A stretch of DNA of 15,086 bases, taken from an uncultured Clostridia bacterium. GTDB lineage: Bacteria; Bacillota_I; Bacilli_A; RFN20; CAG-288. Made by a program: the position numbers and the translations under genes. Location: contig OMRU01000010.1 of NCBI GenBank assembly GCA_900313465.1, positions 1-15,086 on the forward strand. The letters are read 5' to 3'. This document shows, one piece after another, positions 1 to 5,852 of the stretch. Every line of letters starts with the position of its first letter. The first letter of the stretch is position 1. Below the pieces are notes generated by a model that did not search any database, was not told where the DNA came from, and saw nothing but the letters and a program-made list of their open reading frames with translations.

Positions 1-243
1 ATCGTGGTATCTTAACTTAATGTCCTTTTCCCCTTGCATTATTACCTTAACAATTTCTGCTCGGTATAATCTTTCTCTTTCTACAGAGGACGAGATGTTC
101 TTATACTTATCAGCCCAGATCTGGTCTCCTCGCACACCATCTATTAAGATGAACTGAGCAAGTTTATCAGTATCACTCTCACTTTCAAACTGCAGAAGTT
201 CCCTCAGGATTTCATCGAATTGGATTTGGCTCCATCCCAGGGT
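1..243 (-). other. Open minus-strand frame, unrecognised, partial at window edge
   Basis: The minus strand is open for 81 codons from 243 to the window edge, with a stop immediately upstream (complement of 244-246). The predicted peptide is mixed and charged, with stretches such as DKLAQFILIDGVRGDQIW and RAEIVKVIMQGEKDIKLRY, and looks more like protein than the stop-rich forward frames over 1-147. There is no ATG and no ribosome binding site near its 5' limit, so if real it is a 5'-truncated gene fragment that runs out of the window. It overlaps the beginning of the MutS2 remnant, so both genes appear cut at about the same place. I do not recognise the family. A chance open frame remains possible. 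Confidence 0.3.
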
Positions 244-483
244 TTAGAATGCAATGTCATCGGTAAACACGTCGATGAAGCCATGAGGGATGTTGTCTCC
301 TTCCTAGATTCTGCCAGAGTCCATAATTTCACCTATGTCAGAATCATTCATGGCGCTGGTACCTTTGCTTTGAAAAATGCAGTATGGAAATACCTAGCGA
401 AGCATAAAGAATTTGTCAAAGACTACCGCCTTGGTGGTGAAGGAGAAGGTGGACTTGGTGCCACTGTGGTACACTTAAAGTAA
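220..483 (+). pseudogene. mutS2: MutS2 C-terminal Smr domain, gene truncated at 5' end
   Basis: The encoded 87 residues match the C-terminal Smr domain of MutS2, the DNA-binding ATPase with Smr endonuclease activity that acts on recombination intermediates and collided ribosomes. Visible signatures are the NVIGKHVDEAM start of the domain (LDLRG..VEEA in other species), the RIIHGAGTFALK loop equivalent to the conserved HGKGTGALR, and the terminal GGEGEGGLGATVVHL strand. MutS2 is normally close to 800 residues, but the frame is open upstream only to a stop at 145-147 and all three forward frames contain stops before that, so the ATPase and clamp regions are absent. The start given is a TTG without a clear ribosome binding site. 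The stop lies 3 nt before the uvrC start, as expected of an operon. It is a remnant, the scar of an insertion or rearrangement, or an assembly join. Confidence 0.8.
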
Positions 484-486
484 CAT

Positions 487-2307
487 ATGTCCTATTTAGA
501 TTATCCGATTTTAAAGCAAAAGATATCTCTTCTTCCCGATGTTCCTGGTTCCTATCAGATGAAGGATAAAAACGGAACCATCATTTATGTTGGAAAAGCA
601 AAATCCTTAGTCAAAAGAGTCAAGCAGTACTTCACTCGCCCCCAGGTGGGTAAAGTCGCCAGAATGGTGGCGGAGATTCGCGATTTTGATATCATCGAGA
701 CCAACTCGGAAAAAGAAGCACTACTACTTGAAATCTCCCTAATCCATAAGTATTATCCCAAATACAACATCATGCTGATGGATGACCGCATGTATCCCTA
801 TATCGCCTTAAAGAAGAAGGAAGATCCCTATTTGAAGATCGCCCGTTCCGATAAGGAAAAAGGATATTATTATTTTGGTCCATTTCCAAACAGTTCTGAT
901 GCTTTTAAGATGATCGATCTATTAAACAAAATCTATCCGCTTAGAAAATGTAAGAACATTCCTAATAAGCCTTGTTTATATTATCACCTTGGTCAATGTC
1001 TTGCCCCCTGCATCAGAAAAGTTCAGCCAGAAGAATATAAGCAGATGGTCTCAGATATCACCAAGTTTTTAAATGGCGATACAGAATCCGTCACTTCGCA
1101 ACTAAAAAAGAAGATGAAGGAATATGCTGACAAGATGGAATTTGAAAGAGCAGCAGAATACAAGAAGCTTTTAGATGCCGTCAAAGTCACCACCTCGAGC
1201 CAGAAGATCATCTTCCCTGATCATGTCAGCAGAGATATTGTCGGTTATTCTATCCGTGAAGGATATATCTGCGTTGTCTTCCTTTTATATCGTAAAGGTG
1301 TCCTACTAGGTAAAAACACCTATGTCGAAGAACTGGAAGATGATATCAATGACTTCTTAGAAGATATCATCGTCCAGTTCTATGAAAAACACACCGACCA
1401 TCCAAAAGAACTCATCGTCCCAACTAAGGATATCACCCAGGTTTTAAACGATTCCTTAGGCTTTGATGTCATCTCCCCAAGCAGAGGAAAAAAGCGCGAC
1501 TTGATGGCAATGGCACTAGAAAATTCTAAACAGATGCTCGATCAGCATTTCCAGACTGCAAGACTCACCGATAACGTCTTAAAACTGCTTGAAGAATTAC
1601 AGCAGAAGCTCGGTTTAGATAAGACGCCATTAGATATCGAACTATACGATAACTCTCATACCCAGGGCTATGAACCAGTGGGTGCTATGGTCAAATATAT
1701 CAATGGAGAAAAAGCCCCTCAGCAATACCGCAAATACAAGATCACCCAACCAAATCCTCAAGACGATCTTGCCAGCATGAGGGAAGTTTTAACCAGACGT
1801 TTTACCAGATTGAAAGAGGAAAATGCCAAGATGCCGGATTTGATCATCCTCGATGGTGGTTATACCCAGTGTCAGATCGGTTTGGAAGTCAAAGAAGAAG
1901 TCGGTGTGAATATCCCTCTTGCCGGTCTTCAGAAAAACGATAAGCATGAAACAGATACTTTAATCAACGCCGATACCGGTGAAGAAATCCCACTAGAGAG
2001 AAATTCCCCTCTCTTCTTCTTACTGATGAGAATGCAGGATGAAATCCACCGCTATGCCATCACTTTCCATAGAGGAAAAAGAGCCAAAGCGGTCTTCAAG
2101 ACCATCTATGATGATATCAAGGGAATCGGTGAAAAACGAAAACAGAAATTATTGGATATCTATCCAACCATGGAATCTCTTGAAGGAATCAAGATTGAAG
2201 AACTCTCTCAGCTTGTTCCAGAAGAAGCGGCCAACGAGATTCTCTTCAAGCGCGATCAGTACTTAGAAGAGAAAGCAAAGATTGAAGCCAAGAATCATAG
2301 AAAGTAG
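487..2307 (+). CDS. uvrC: Excinuclease ABC subunit UvrC
   Basis: UvrC makes both incisions flanking a lesion in UvrABC nucleotide excision repair in the cytoplasm. The 606-residue length is normal. Domains in order: an N-terminal GIY-YIG nuclease (about 14-95, with G21-S-Y23, Y34-V-G36, R44 and E82), a cysteine cluster C155/C163/C171/C175 in the place of the [4Fe-4S] ligands of E. coli UvrC, the UVR UvrB-contact motif (about 203-236), and an RNase H-like nuclease (D388 in YDNSHTQG, D456 in ILDGG, and the DEIHRYAITFHR segment at 518-529). A C-terminal helix-hairpin-helix pair (about 542-600, GIGEKRKQKLL) completes it. All catalytic elements look intact. It starts 3 nt after the mutS2 stop with no good ribosome binding site close to the ATG, suggesting translational coupling; loss of upstream mutS2 could therefore affect its expression. 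Identification is firm. Confidence 0.98.
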   Translation: MSYLDYPILKQKISLLPDVPGSYQMKDKNGTIIYVGKAKSLVKRVKQYFTRPQVGKVARMVAEIRDFDIIETNSEKEALLLEISLIHKYYPKYNIMLMDDRMYPYIALKKKEDPYLKIARSDKEKGYYYFGPFPNSSDAFKMIDLLNKIYPLRKCKNIPNKPCLYYHLGQCLAPCIRKVQPEEYKQMVSDITKFLNGDTESVTSQLKKKMKEYADKMEFERAAEYKKLLDAVKVTTSSQKIIFPDHVSRDIVGYSIREGYICVVFLLYRKGVLLGKNTYVEELEDDINDFLEDIIVQFYEKHTDHPKELIVPTKDITQVLNDSLGFDVISPSRGKKRDLMAMALENSKQMLDQHFQTARLTDNVLKLLEELQQKLGLDKTPLDIELYDNSHTQGYEPVGAMVKYINGEKAPQQYRKYKITQPNPQDDLASMREVLTRRFTRLKEENAKMPDLIILDGGYTQCQIGLEVKEEVGVNIPLAGLQKNDKHETDTLINADTGEEIPLERNSPLFFLLMRMQDEIHRYAITFHRGKRAKAVFKTIYDDIKGIGEKRKQKLLDIYPTMESLEGIKIEELSQLVPEEAANEILFKRDQYLEEKAKIEAKNHRK

Positions 2308-2316
2308 AATAAAGCC

Positions 2317-2997
2317 ATGAATAGACAACTCAGAAAAGAAAACTACATCCCTGTTATCCTCTCTTTGAGTTTTTCTGTTGTCTTGTTTTTACTGTTGTTG
2401 TTACCACATTCTCAATATTCTCTTCTTGAAGAGATGACCCTTCTTAATAATACAAACAGCATAGAGGGTCAACCATTAGAACTGAATCTACTAACCATCA
2501 TCCCAGCCATATTGACCCTCTTTGTCATTCTGATTAACAGCGTGATATTCATCCTTTCTCTTCTCGCCTTCTTTATGGACATGTTATTTAACTTCCATCT
2601 CCTTAACAAGATCAATCTGATTCTTGCCTCAATTCTTACCTTACTAGAAGTCAGCTATCTCTTTGTGGGAATCAATGGTGTCTTTGATGATGGAACAAGA
2701 GTCATCAGTTTTCCCAATTACATCACGGTAATTCTCACGGTTCTGTTCTTGATTTCCTTATACATCACTTATTTCAAGTTTGTGGATAAACCCTATCAGA
2801 GCGTGATGAAAAGCGTCAAAGAGAAACTCGCTCTAAGTAAAAAAGAAGAAATCAACAAAGAAGATCAGGCCAAGGAAATTGTTTCCAACATGAATGATGA
2901 CATGCAGAAAACGATTCTAAACATGCTTGCTCAAGGTAAGATTACCCCTCAGGAAGCAGACGATTTACTCAAGAAAATTCACTCGGATAATTGTTGA
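2317..2997 (+). CDS. Four-helix membrane protein with SHOCT-like C-terminal motif
   Basis: The 226-residue protein has about four hydrophobic segments (residues ~12-30, ~58-85, ~100-120 and ~133-152), followed by a charged cytoplasmic region. The last ~30 residues, with the core MLAQGKITPQEADDLLKKI, resemble the short SHOCT-like helical motif found at the ends of many Gram-positive membrane and DUF4097/DUF2089-type proteins, where it is thought to mediate oligomerisation. It begins 9 nt after the uvrC stop and is probably cotranscribed with it. No enzymatic motif is visible and no specific function can be given. The stop codon overlaps the -35 element of the tRNA-Pro promoter. Confidence 0.8.
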   Translation: MNRQLRKENYIPVILSLSFSVVLFLLLLLPHSQYSLLEEMTLLNNTNSIEGQPLELNLLTIIPAILTLFVILINSVIFILSLLAFFMDMLFNFHLLNKINLILASILTLLEVSYLFVGINGVFDDGTRVISFPNYITVILTVLFLISLYITYFKFVDKPYQSVMKSVKEKLALSKKEEINKEDQAKEIVSNMNDDMQKTILNMLAQGKITPQEADDLLKKIHSDNC

Positions 2998-3022
2998 AAA
3001 CTCCCCTATATTCAACTATAAT
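2994..3022 (+). promoter_or_regulatory. Promoter of tRNA-Pro
   Basis: TTGAAA at 2994-2999 and TATAAT at 3017-3022 are separated by 17 bp, a near-consensus housekeeping promoter. Transcription would begin near 3029, about 17 nt before the mature tRNA. The -35 overlaps the stop codon of the preceding membrane protein gene. Confidence 0.8.
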
Positions 3023-3045
3023 TGTTAAGCCTATGCTTAGGCGTT

Positions 3046-3122
3046 CGGGACGTAGCGCAGCATGGTAGCGCACTTCCTTGGGGTGGAAGGGGTCATGGGT
3101 TCAAATCCCATCGTTCCGACCA
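3046..3122 (+). tRNA. tRNA-Pro, anticodon GGG, CCA encoded
   Basis: The sequence folds as a complete cloverleaf of 77 nt. The acceptor stem is CGGGACG with CGTTCCG (one G-U pair), the D arm is GCGC-loop-GCGC, and the anticodon arm is CTTCC-TTGGGGT-GGAAG, giving anticodon GGG. A five-base variable loop and the T arm ATGGG-TTCAAAT-CCCAT follow, then discriminator A and an encoded CCA at 3120-3122. It reads CCC and CCU proline codons. It has its own promoter and terminator. It sits at the left border of an AT-rich remnant-rich segment, so it is a candidate integration site, although I found no second copy of its 3' end within the window. Confidence 0.95.
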
Positions 3123-3135
3123 GGATAGTAGAATA

Positions 3136-3170
3136 GGTTTAATACCACTGGTATTAAGCCTTTTTTGTTT
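3136..3170 (+). terminator. Intrinsic terminator of tRNA-Pro
   Basis: An 11-bp stem (GGTTTAATACC paired with GGTATTAAGCC, one G-U pair) with a 3-nt loop is followed by TTTTTTGTTTTT. A 12-nt direct repeat (TAGAATAGGTTT) occurs at 3129-3140, overlapping the stem, and again at 3172-3183, just after it. Confidence 0.9.
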
Positions 3171-3184
3171 TTAGAATAGGTTTG

Positions 3185-3468
3185 AACCCTATATTAGAAG
3201 ATGACCTAAACGATTTCCATAATTTGAGGCAATGGTGCTAAAATTTACACGTTTTAAATTTATTGTATACTTTATTGTATACTTTTAAGGTATATGGCAT
3301 AATATTAACCACATTTTTCCTTATAGGTATAGTTTAAGTTTCTAAATATGATTTCATATAAACATATCTTGCACGCTTTGTATATTTCGCGATGTTAAAT
3401 ATTTATGATTTAAATAACAGAAAATCTTTTTTTAATCAAAAATAAAACCAACTTCACGGTATAATTAA
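3185..3468. other. Gene-less AT-rich stretch
   Basis: No credible gene is seen on either strand. The only structure found is the tandem 12-bp repeat at 3259-3282 and an 8-bp inverted repeat (ACCAACTT at 3447-3454, AAGTTGGT at 3467-3474) at its right end. Confidence 0.5.
3259..3282. repeat. Two perfect tandem copies of a 12-bp unit
   Basis: TTTATTGTATAC occurs at 3259-3270 and again at 3271-3282 with no gap, each containing the palindrome GTATAC. A partial third match (TTTTAAGGTATAT) follows. Spacing of 12 bp is near one helical turn, so an operator or iteron-like protein-binding site is possible; there is no complete gene directly downstream. Confidence 0.6.
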
Positions 3469-3708
3469 GTTGGTAATAAGGTTGGTAATAAAGTTTCGAG
3501 TAAAATTGAAAAAGCAGGTTTGACAGAAAATAGACAAAAAATAATAAGCGAAATTAGAAACAACCCTAACATCACAAAAGAACAATTATCGATGATTATA
3601 GGAATTAGCACAACAGCTATTGATAAGAATTTAGAATACTTAAAAGCGCATAATTATATTGAAAGAGTAGGCTCTAAGAAAACAGGATATTGGAAAGTCC
3701 TTAAATGA
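3469..3708 (+). pseudogene. C-terminal winged-helix remnant of an ATP-binding/DNA-binding protein
   Basis: The frame is open from just after a stop at 3466-3468 and encodes about 79 residues. They begin VGNKVGNKV and continue into a helix-turn-helix: TENRQKIISEIRNNPNITKEQLSMIIGIS, then DKNLEYLKAHNYIERVGSKKTGYWKVL. A tail of short GxKVGxKV repeats followed by this type of winged helix is characteristic of the C-terminus of larger AlbA_2/divergent-AAA proteins, as I recall that family. The large N-terminal part is absent. The only start inside is a TTG at 3520 without a convincing ribosome binding site, so this is most likely a truncated gene rather than a small regulator. The repeat residues are encoded by two near-identical 12-bp units (3469-3480, 3481-3492). 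Confidence 0.6.
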
Positions 3709-3770
3709 TTTAAATGAAGGACAAACGTGACAGATTATTTTACTATTAAAAAGTAATATACCAAGTAAAG

Positions 3771-3788
3771 AAATATAGGTCAGTTTGA
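3771..3788 (+). repeat. 18-bp direct repeat, copy 1
   Basis: AAATATAGGTCAGTTTGA here matches AAATATGGGTCAGTTTGA at 4289-4306 with one mismatch. The pair brackets the two small broken genes between 3875 and 4173. Confidence 0.6.
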
Positions 3789-3817
3789 ATTCAGAATCTA
3801 GGTCAATTATCATGACT

Positions 3818-3870
3818 TTTGGGGTGCATTTTGAAATAATTAACGCAAAAAAACACCCCAAAGGAGGGGT
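3818..3870 (+). promoter_or_regulatory. Alternative hairpins over a ribosome binding site
   Basis: TTTGGGGTG (3818-3826) can pair with CACCCCAAA (3854-3862). The same ACCCC (3855-3859) can instead pair with GGGGT (3866-3870) across the loop AAAGGA, which would enclose the AAAGGAGGGG ribosome binding site of the ORF at 3875. The two pairings exclude each other, an arrangement seen in leader-type translational control. Whether it functions is inference, as the downstream gene is broken. Confidence 0.35.
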
Positions 3871-3874
3871 TGCT

Positions 3875-3976
3875 ATGGATAGTCAATATTTGCAAATTCA
3901 AACGTTGTTAGAACAAAGGGCAGAAATTACTGCAAGATTAAATTTGATTCCTATCCTGAATTGCAAGTCGAAGTGA
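3875..3976 (+). pseudogene. N-terminal remnant of a small conserved protein, frameshifted
   Basis: ATG at 3875 follows a very strong ribosome binding site (AAAGGAGGGG, 5 nt spacing). The first 26 residues (MDSQYLQIQTLLEQ, then RAEITARLNLIP) resemble the start of a small protein that, as I recall, normally continues LNLIPYDGTPEIK and runs to about 100 residues. Here the frame diverges right after LNLIP and stops at 3974-3976 after 33 codons. In the next frame the sequence reads on as PEL and joins the winged-helix remnant ending at 4173. The change of frame lies beside the large palindrome at 3953. A genuine 33-residue peptide is possible but less likely. Confidence 0.5.
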
Positions 3977-4006
3977 TAATTATCACTTCAGTTTACAATT
4001 CAGGAT
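3953..4006. repeat. 54-nt interrupted palindrome
   Basis: Outer arms ATCCTGAATTG (3953-3963) and CAATTCAGGAT (3996-4006) are perfectly complementary. Inside them, after 6-nt unpaired segments, lies a perfect 20-bp palindrome (GAAGTGATAATTATCACTTC, 3970-3989). No T-run follows, so it is not a standard terminator. It spans the stop of the preceding fragment and the beginning of the following one. Confidence 0.85.
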
Positions 4007-4173
4007 TAAGAACAAAAAAGAAACTTGGAAAAGTTACAAAATCAGATGTTGCAGAACTATGTCCAAGTCTATCTATTAGCGCGATTGAAAAAGCAATCGC
4101 TAAAATGGTTGAAGAAGGAAGACTTGAGAAAACCGGTTCTGGTAAAACAATATATTATGTGGTCAAACTATAG
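3961..4173 (+). pseudogene. Winged-helix domain remnant
   Basis: About 70 residues are encoded, the last 50 forming a plausible winged helix: KVTKSDVAELCPSLSISAIE, then KAIAKMVEEGRLEKTGSGKT and IYYVV. This layout (helix, recognition helix, then a wing with G-S-G-K-T-x-Y) resembles DNA-binding tails of Fic-type and related accessory proteins, but I cannot assign a family. The only candidate start is a TTG inside the palindrome with no ribosome binding site, and upstream residues appear to belong to the preceding remnant in another frame. Probably the 3' end of a deleted larger gene. Confidence 0.5.
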
Positions 4174-4288
4174 TTATTCTCATTTTGCGAGCTGTTTTAC
4201 GAGAAAAGACTAAAATGTGAGAGAAAGAACGATGTTGTATCAAATAGATATGGCATCTTTTTTTCTTGTATCAAATGACAACATTTCA

Positions 4289-4306
4289 AAATATGGGTCA
4301 GTTTGA
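4289..4306 (+). repeat. 18-bp direct repeat, copy 2
   Basis: Matches 3771-3788 with one mismatch. It lies 36 nt before the ATPase start codon, so it may be part of that gene's promoter region. A separate 11-bp direct repeat (TTGTATCAAAT) occurs just upstream at 4235-4245 and 4266-4276. Confidence 0.6.
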
Positions 4307-4342
4307 TAAACTATACAAGAAAGATATAGAGGAAATGTTGCG

Positions 4343-5632
4343 ATGAAGAAAATGACAAATGACTCCAAATATAAACCGCGAATCGTTGACACACTAGTAA
4401 AAAAGAATTTAAGAATATTCGGTGCTGTTTGCATTGAAGGACCTAAATGGTGTGGAAAAACTTGGACATCTTCTCATCATGCCAATAGCGAATTTCTCGT
4501 TGGCGACCCAAGTGGCAATTTTTCTAATAGAAGGCTTGCTGAACTTGAACCATATACTGTCTTAAAAGGAGATACCCCACGTTTAATTGATGAATGGCAA
4601 GAGGTTCCAGCTTTATGGGATGCGACACGAGCTTATGTTGATGAAACCGGAAATAAGGGTCAAATCATTCTGACTGGATCATCGACCCCTGTTACTAAAG
4701 GCGTTTTGCATAGTGGTACAGGAAGGATCAAAAGCATCAGAATGAATACGATGTCATTATATGAATCGGGTGATTCAAGTGGGTTGTTTTCATTAAAAGA
4801 TTTATGTGAAAACAAATTTGAATCAAAGGTATTAGAAGCAACAGATCTTGAAAAATTAGCTTATTTAGTAGTTAGAGGCGGATGGCCAGGAAACATTGAT
4901 ATCAGTGTCGATGATTGTGATGTATTAGCTTTAGGATATATGGAAAACGTTGCTAAAACTGATTTAAAACAATTAGATCAAGACATTGATTATAGCGAGC
5001 ATAAGGCAAATCTTATCTTAAAATCACTAGCCAGAAATGAATCAACAACTGTTTCTAACCGAAGTATTTTAAATGATATCATTGAAAACGATAATTCCTC
5101 TATCAGTAAAAATACTTTATCCAAATATTTAGATGCCTTCAATAGAATGTTCTTGCTTAACAATCAAGAGCCCTTTTCACCAAACATAAGATCTTCTTTA
5201 CGCGTGAAGCAGATGGAAAAAAGGCACTTCTCTGATCCTGCAATGGCATGCGCAATGCTTAGATTGACTCCAAAGAAATTGATGAATGATCTCAACACTT
5301 TTGGATTTATGTTTGAAGCAATGGTGGAAAGAGATTTGTCAATCTATGCACAAGCTTTAAACGCTAAATTATTCCATTACCAAGATTATAAGAATAATGA
5401 AATTGATGCTGTGATAGAACTTGAAGATGGTAATTGGTGTGCCATAGAAATCGAACTAGGACTCAATAAAGTGGAAGAGGGTTCTAAAAATCTAATCAAA
5501 GTTTGTAAAGATATTGTAGATAATGGTGGTAAAGAACCAATATTGAAATGTGTCATTTATGGCGCTGGTAATATGGCCTATAAGAATTCTGATGGAGTAT
5601 TCATCATTCCAATCACGGCGTTAAAAGATTAA
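4343..5632 (+). CDS. AAA_14/DUF4143 ATP-binding protein
   Basis: The 429-residue protein belongs to the AAA ATPase family with a DUF4143 C-terminal domain, widespread accessory genes of unsettled function. Visible motifs: Walker A GPKWCGKT (33-40), Walker B LIDE (81-84), a sensor-1-like ILTGSS (109-114), SGTGRI as candidate arginine region, and a C-terminal restriction-fold-like segment around 330-390 (FGFMFEAMVERDL, then NNEIDAVIEL and AIEIELG). In that fold the core is D355, E369 and a lysine two residues later; here residue 371 is glutamate, where AIEIKLG is usual as I recall, so nuclease activity is doubtful. The start is supported by AGAGGA at 4328-4333. Length is typical and the frame is intact. 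It is the only complete gene in the AT-rich segment and has no partner gene, so it is likely horizontally acquired. Confidence 0.9.
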   Translation: MKKMTNDSKYKPRIVDTLVKKNLRIFGAVCIEGPKWCGKTWTSSHHANSEFLVGDPSGNFSNRRLAELEPYTVLKGDTPRLIDEWQEVPALWDATRAYVDETGNKGQIILTGSSTPVTKGVLHSGTGRIKSIRMNTMSLYESGDSSGLFSLKDLCENKFESKVLEATDLEKLAYLVVRGGWPGNIDISVDDCDVLALGYMENVAKTDLKQLDQDIDYSEHKANLILKSLARNESTTVSNRSILNDIIENDNSSISKNTLSKYLDAFNRMFLLNNQEPFSPNIRSSLRVKQMEKRHFSDPAMACAMLRLTPKKLMNDLNTFGFMFEAMVERDLSIYAQALNAKLFHYQDYKNNEIDAVIELEDGNWCAIEIELGLNKVEEGSKNLIKVCKDIVDNGGKEPILKCVIYGAGNMAYKNSDGVFIIPITALKD

Positions 5633-5768
5633 TGATGCTATATCGTATCAGACTAGTCCTAAATATCACTTAGTTTGTAAGCCAATATAACTGGTTTAGC
5701 AAGCGCCTTATATTCACAAAACTTACCATTTGAGAATTAAGGCACCATGACTAATGCTTGAACCTTAA

Positions 5769-5799
5769 AACGGCCATCCCACTAGGATAGCCGTTATAT
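5769..5799. terminator. Probable bidirectional terminator
   Basis: AACGGCCATCC (5769-5779) pairs with GGATAGCCGTT (5785-5795) with one mismatch around a 5-nt loop. The plus side is followed by ATATAAATT and the minus side by TTTTAAGG, both modest T-tracts. It lies between the convergent ATPase and PAS-GAF genes. A second short hairpin (AGGCTT/AAGCCT, 5823-5844) stands closer to the minus-strand gene. Confidence 0.6.
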
Positions 5800-5852
5800 A
5801 AATTAGATCATTTTATTATTGAAGGCTTAGTCATTTACAAGCCTAACTTTTC

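Larger units (their letters stand above)
3123..5640. other. AT-rich, remnant-filled segment behind tRNA-Pro (probable decayed genomic island)
   Basis: The sequence becomes visibly more AT-rich right after the tRNA terminator and returns to the style of the flanking genes by about 5850. It contains one intact accessory gene (DUF4143 ATPase), three short coding remnants with broken reading frames, two sets of tandem 12-bp repeats, a 54-nt palindrome and an 18-bp direct repeat. Gene density is low. This combination is typical of an integrated element that has lost its mobility genes; no integrase, transposase or flanking att repeat is seen. Boundaries are approximate. Confidence 0.45.

Noticed and set aside
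3172..3190. Partial tRNA T-arm copy (GGGTTCAAA on the minus strand) as an attachment site
   Set aside because: The match to tRNA-Pro is only about 9 nt and lacks the rest of the arm; chance similarity is likely.
3185..3300. Minus-strand open stretch ending NRLGHLLI as a tyrosine recombinase end
   Set aside because: The frame is short, interrupted by a stop upstream, very AT-rich and lacks the tyrosine context of integrases.
4231..4270. Terminator at GATG...CATC followed by seven T upstream of the ATPase
   Set aside because: The stem is only about 4 bp with a long loop, too weak to call.
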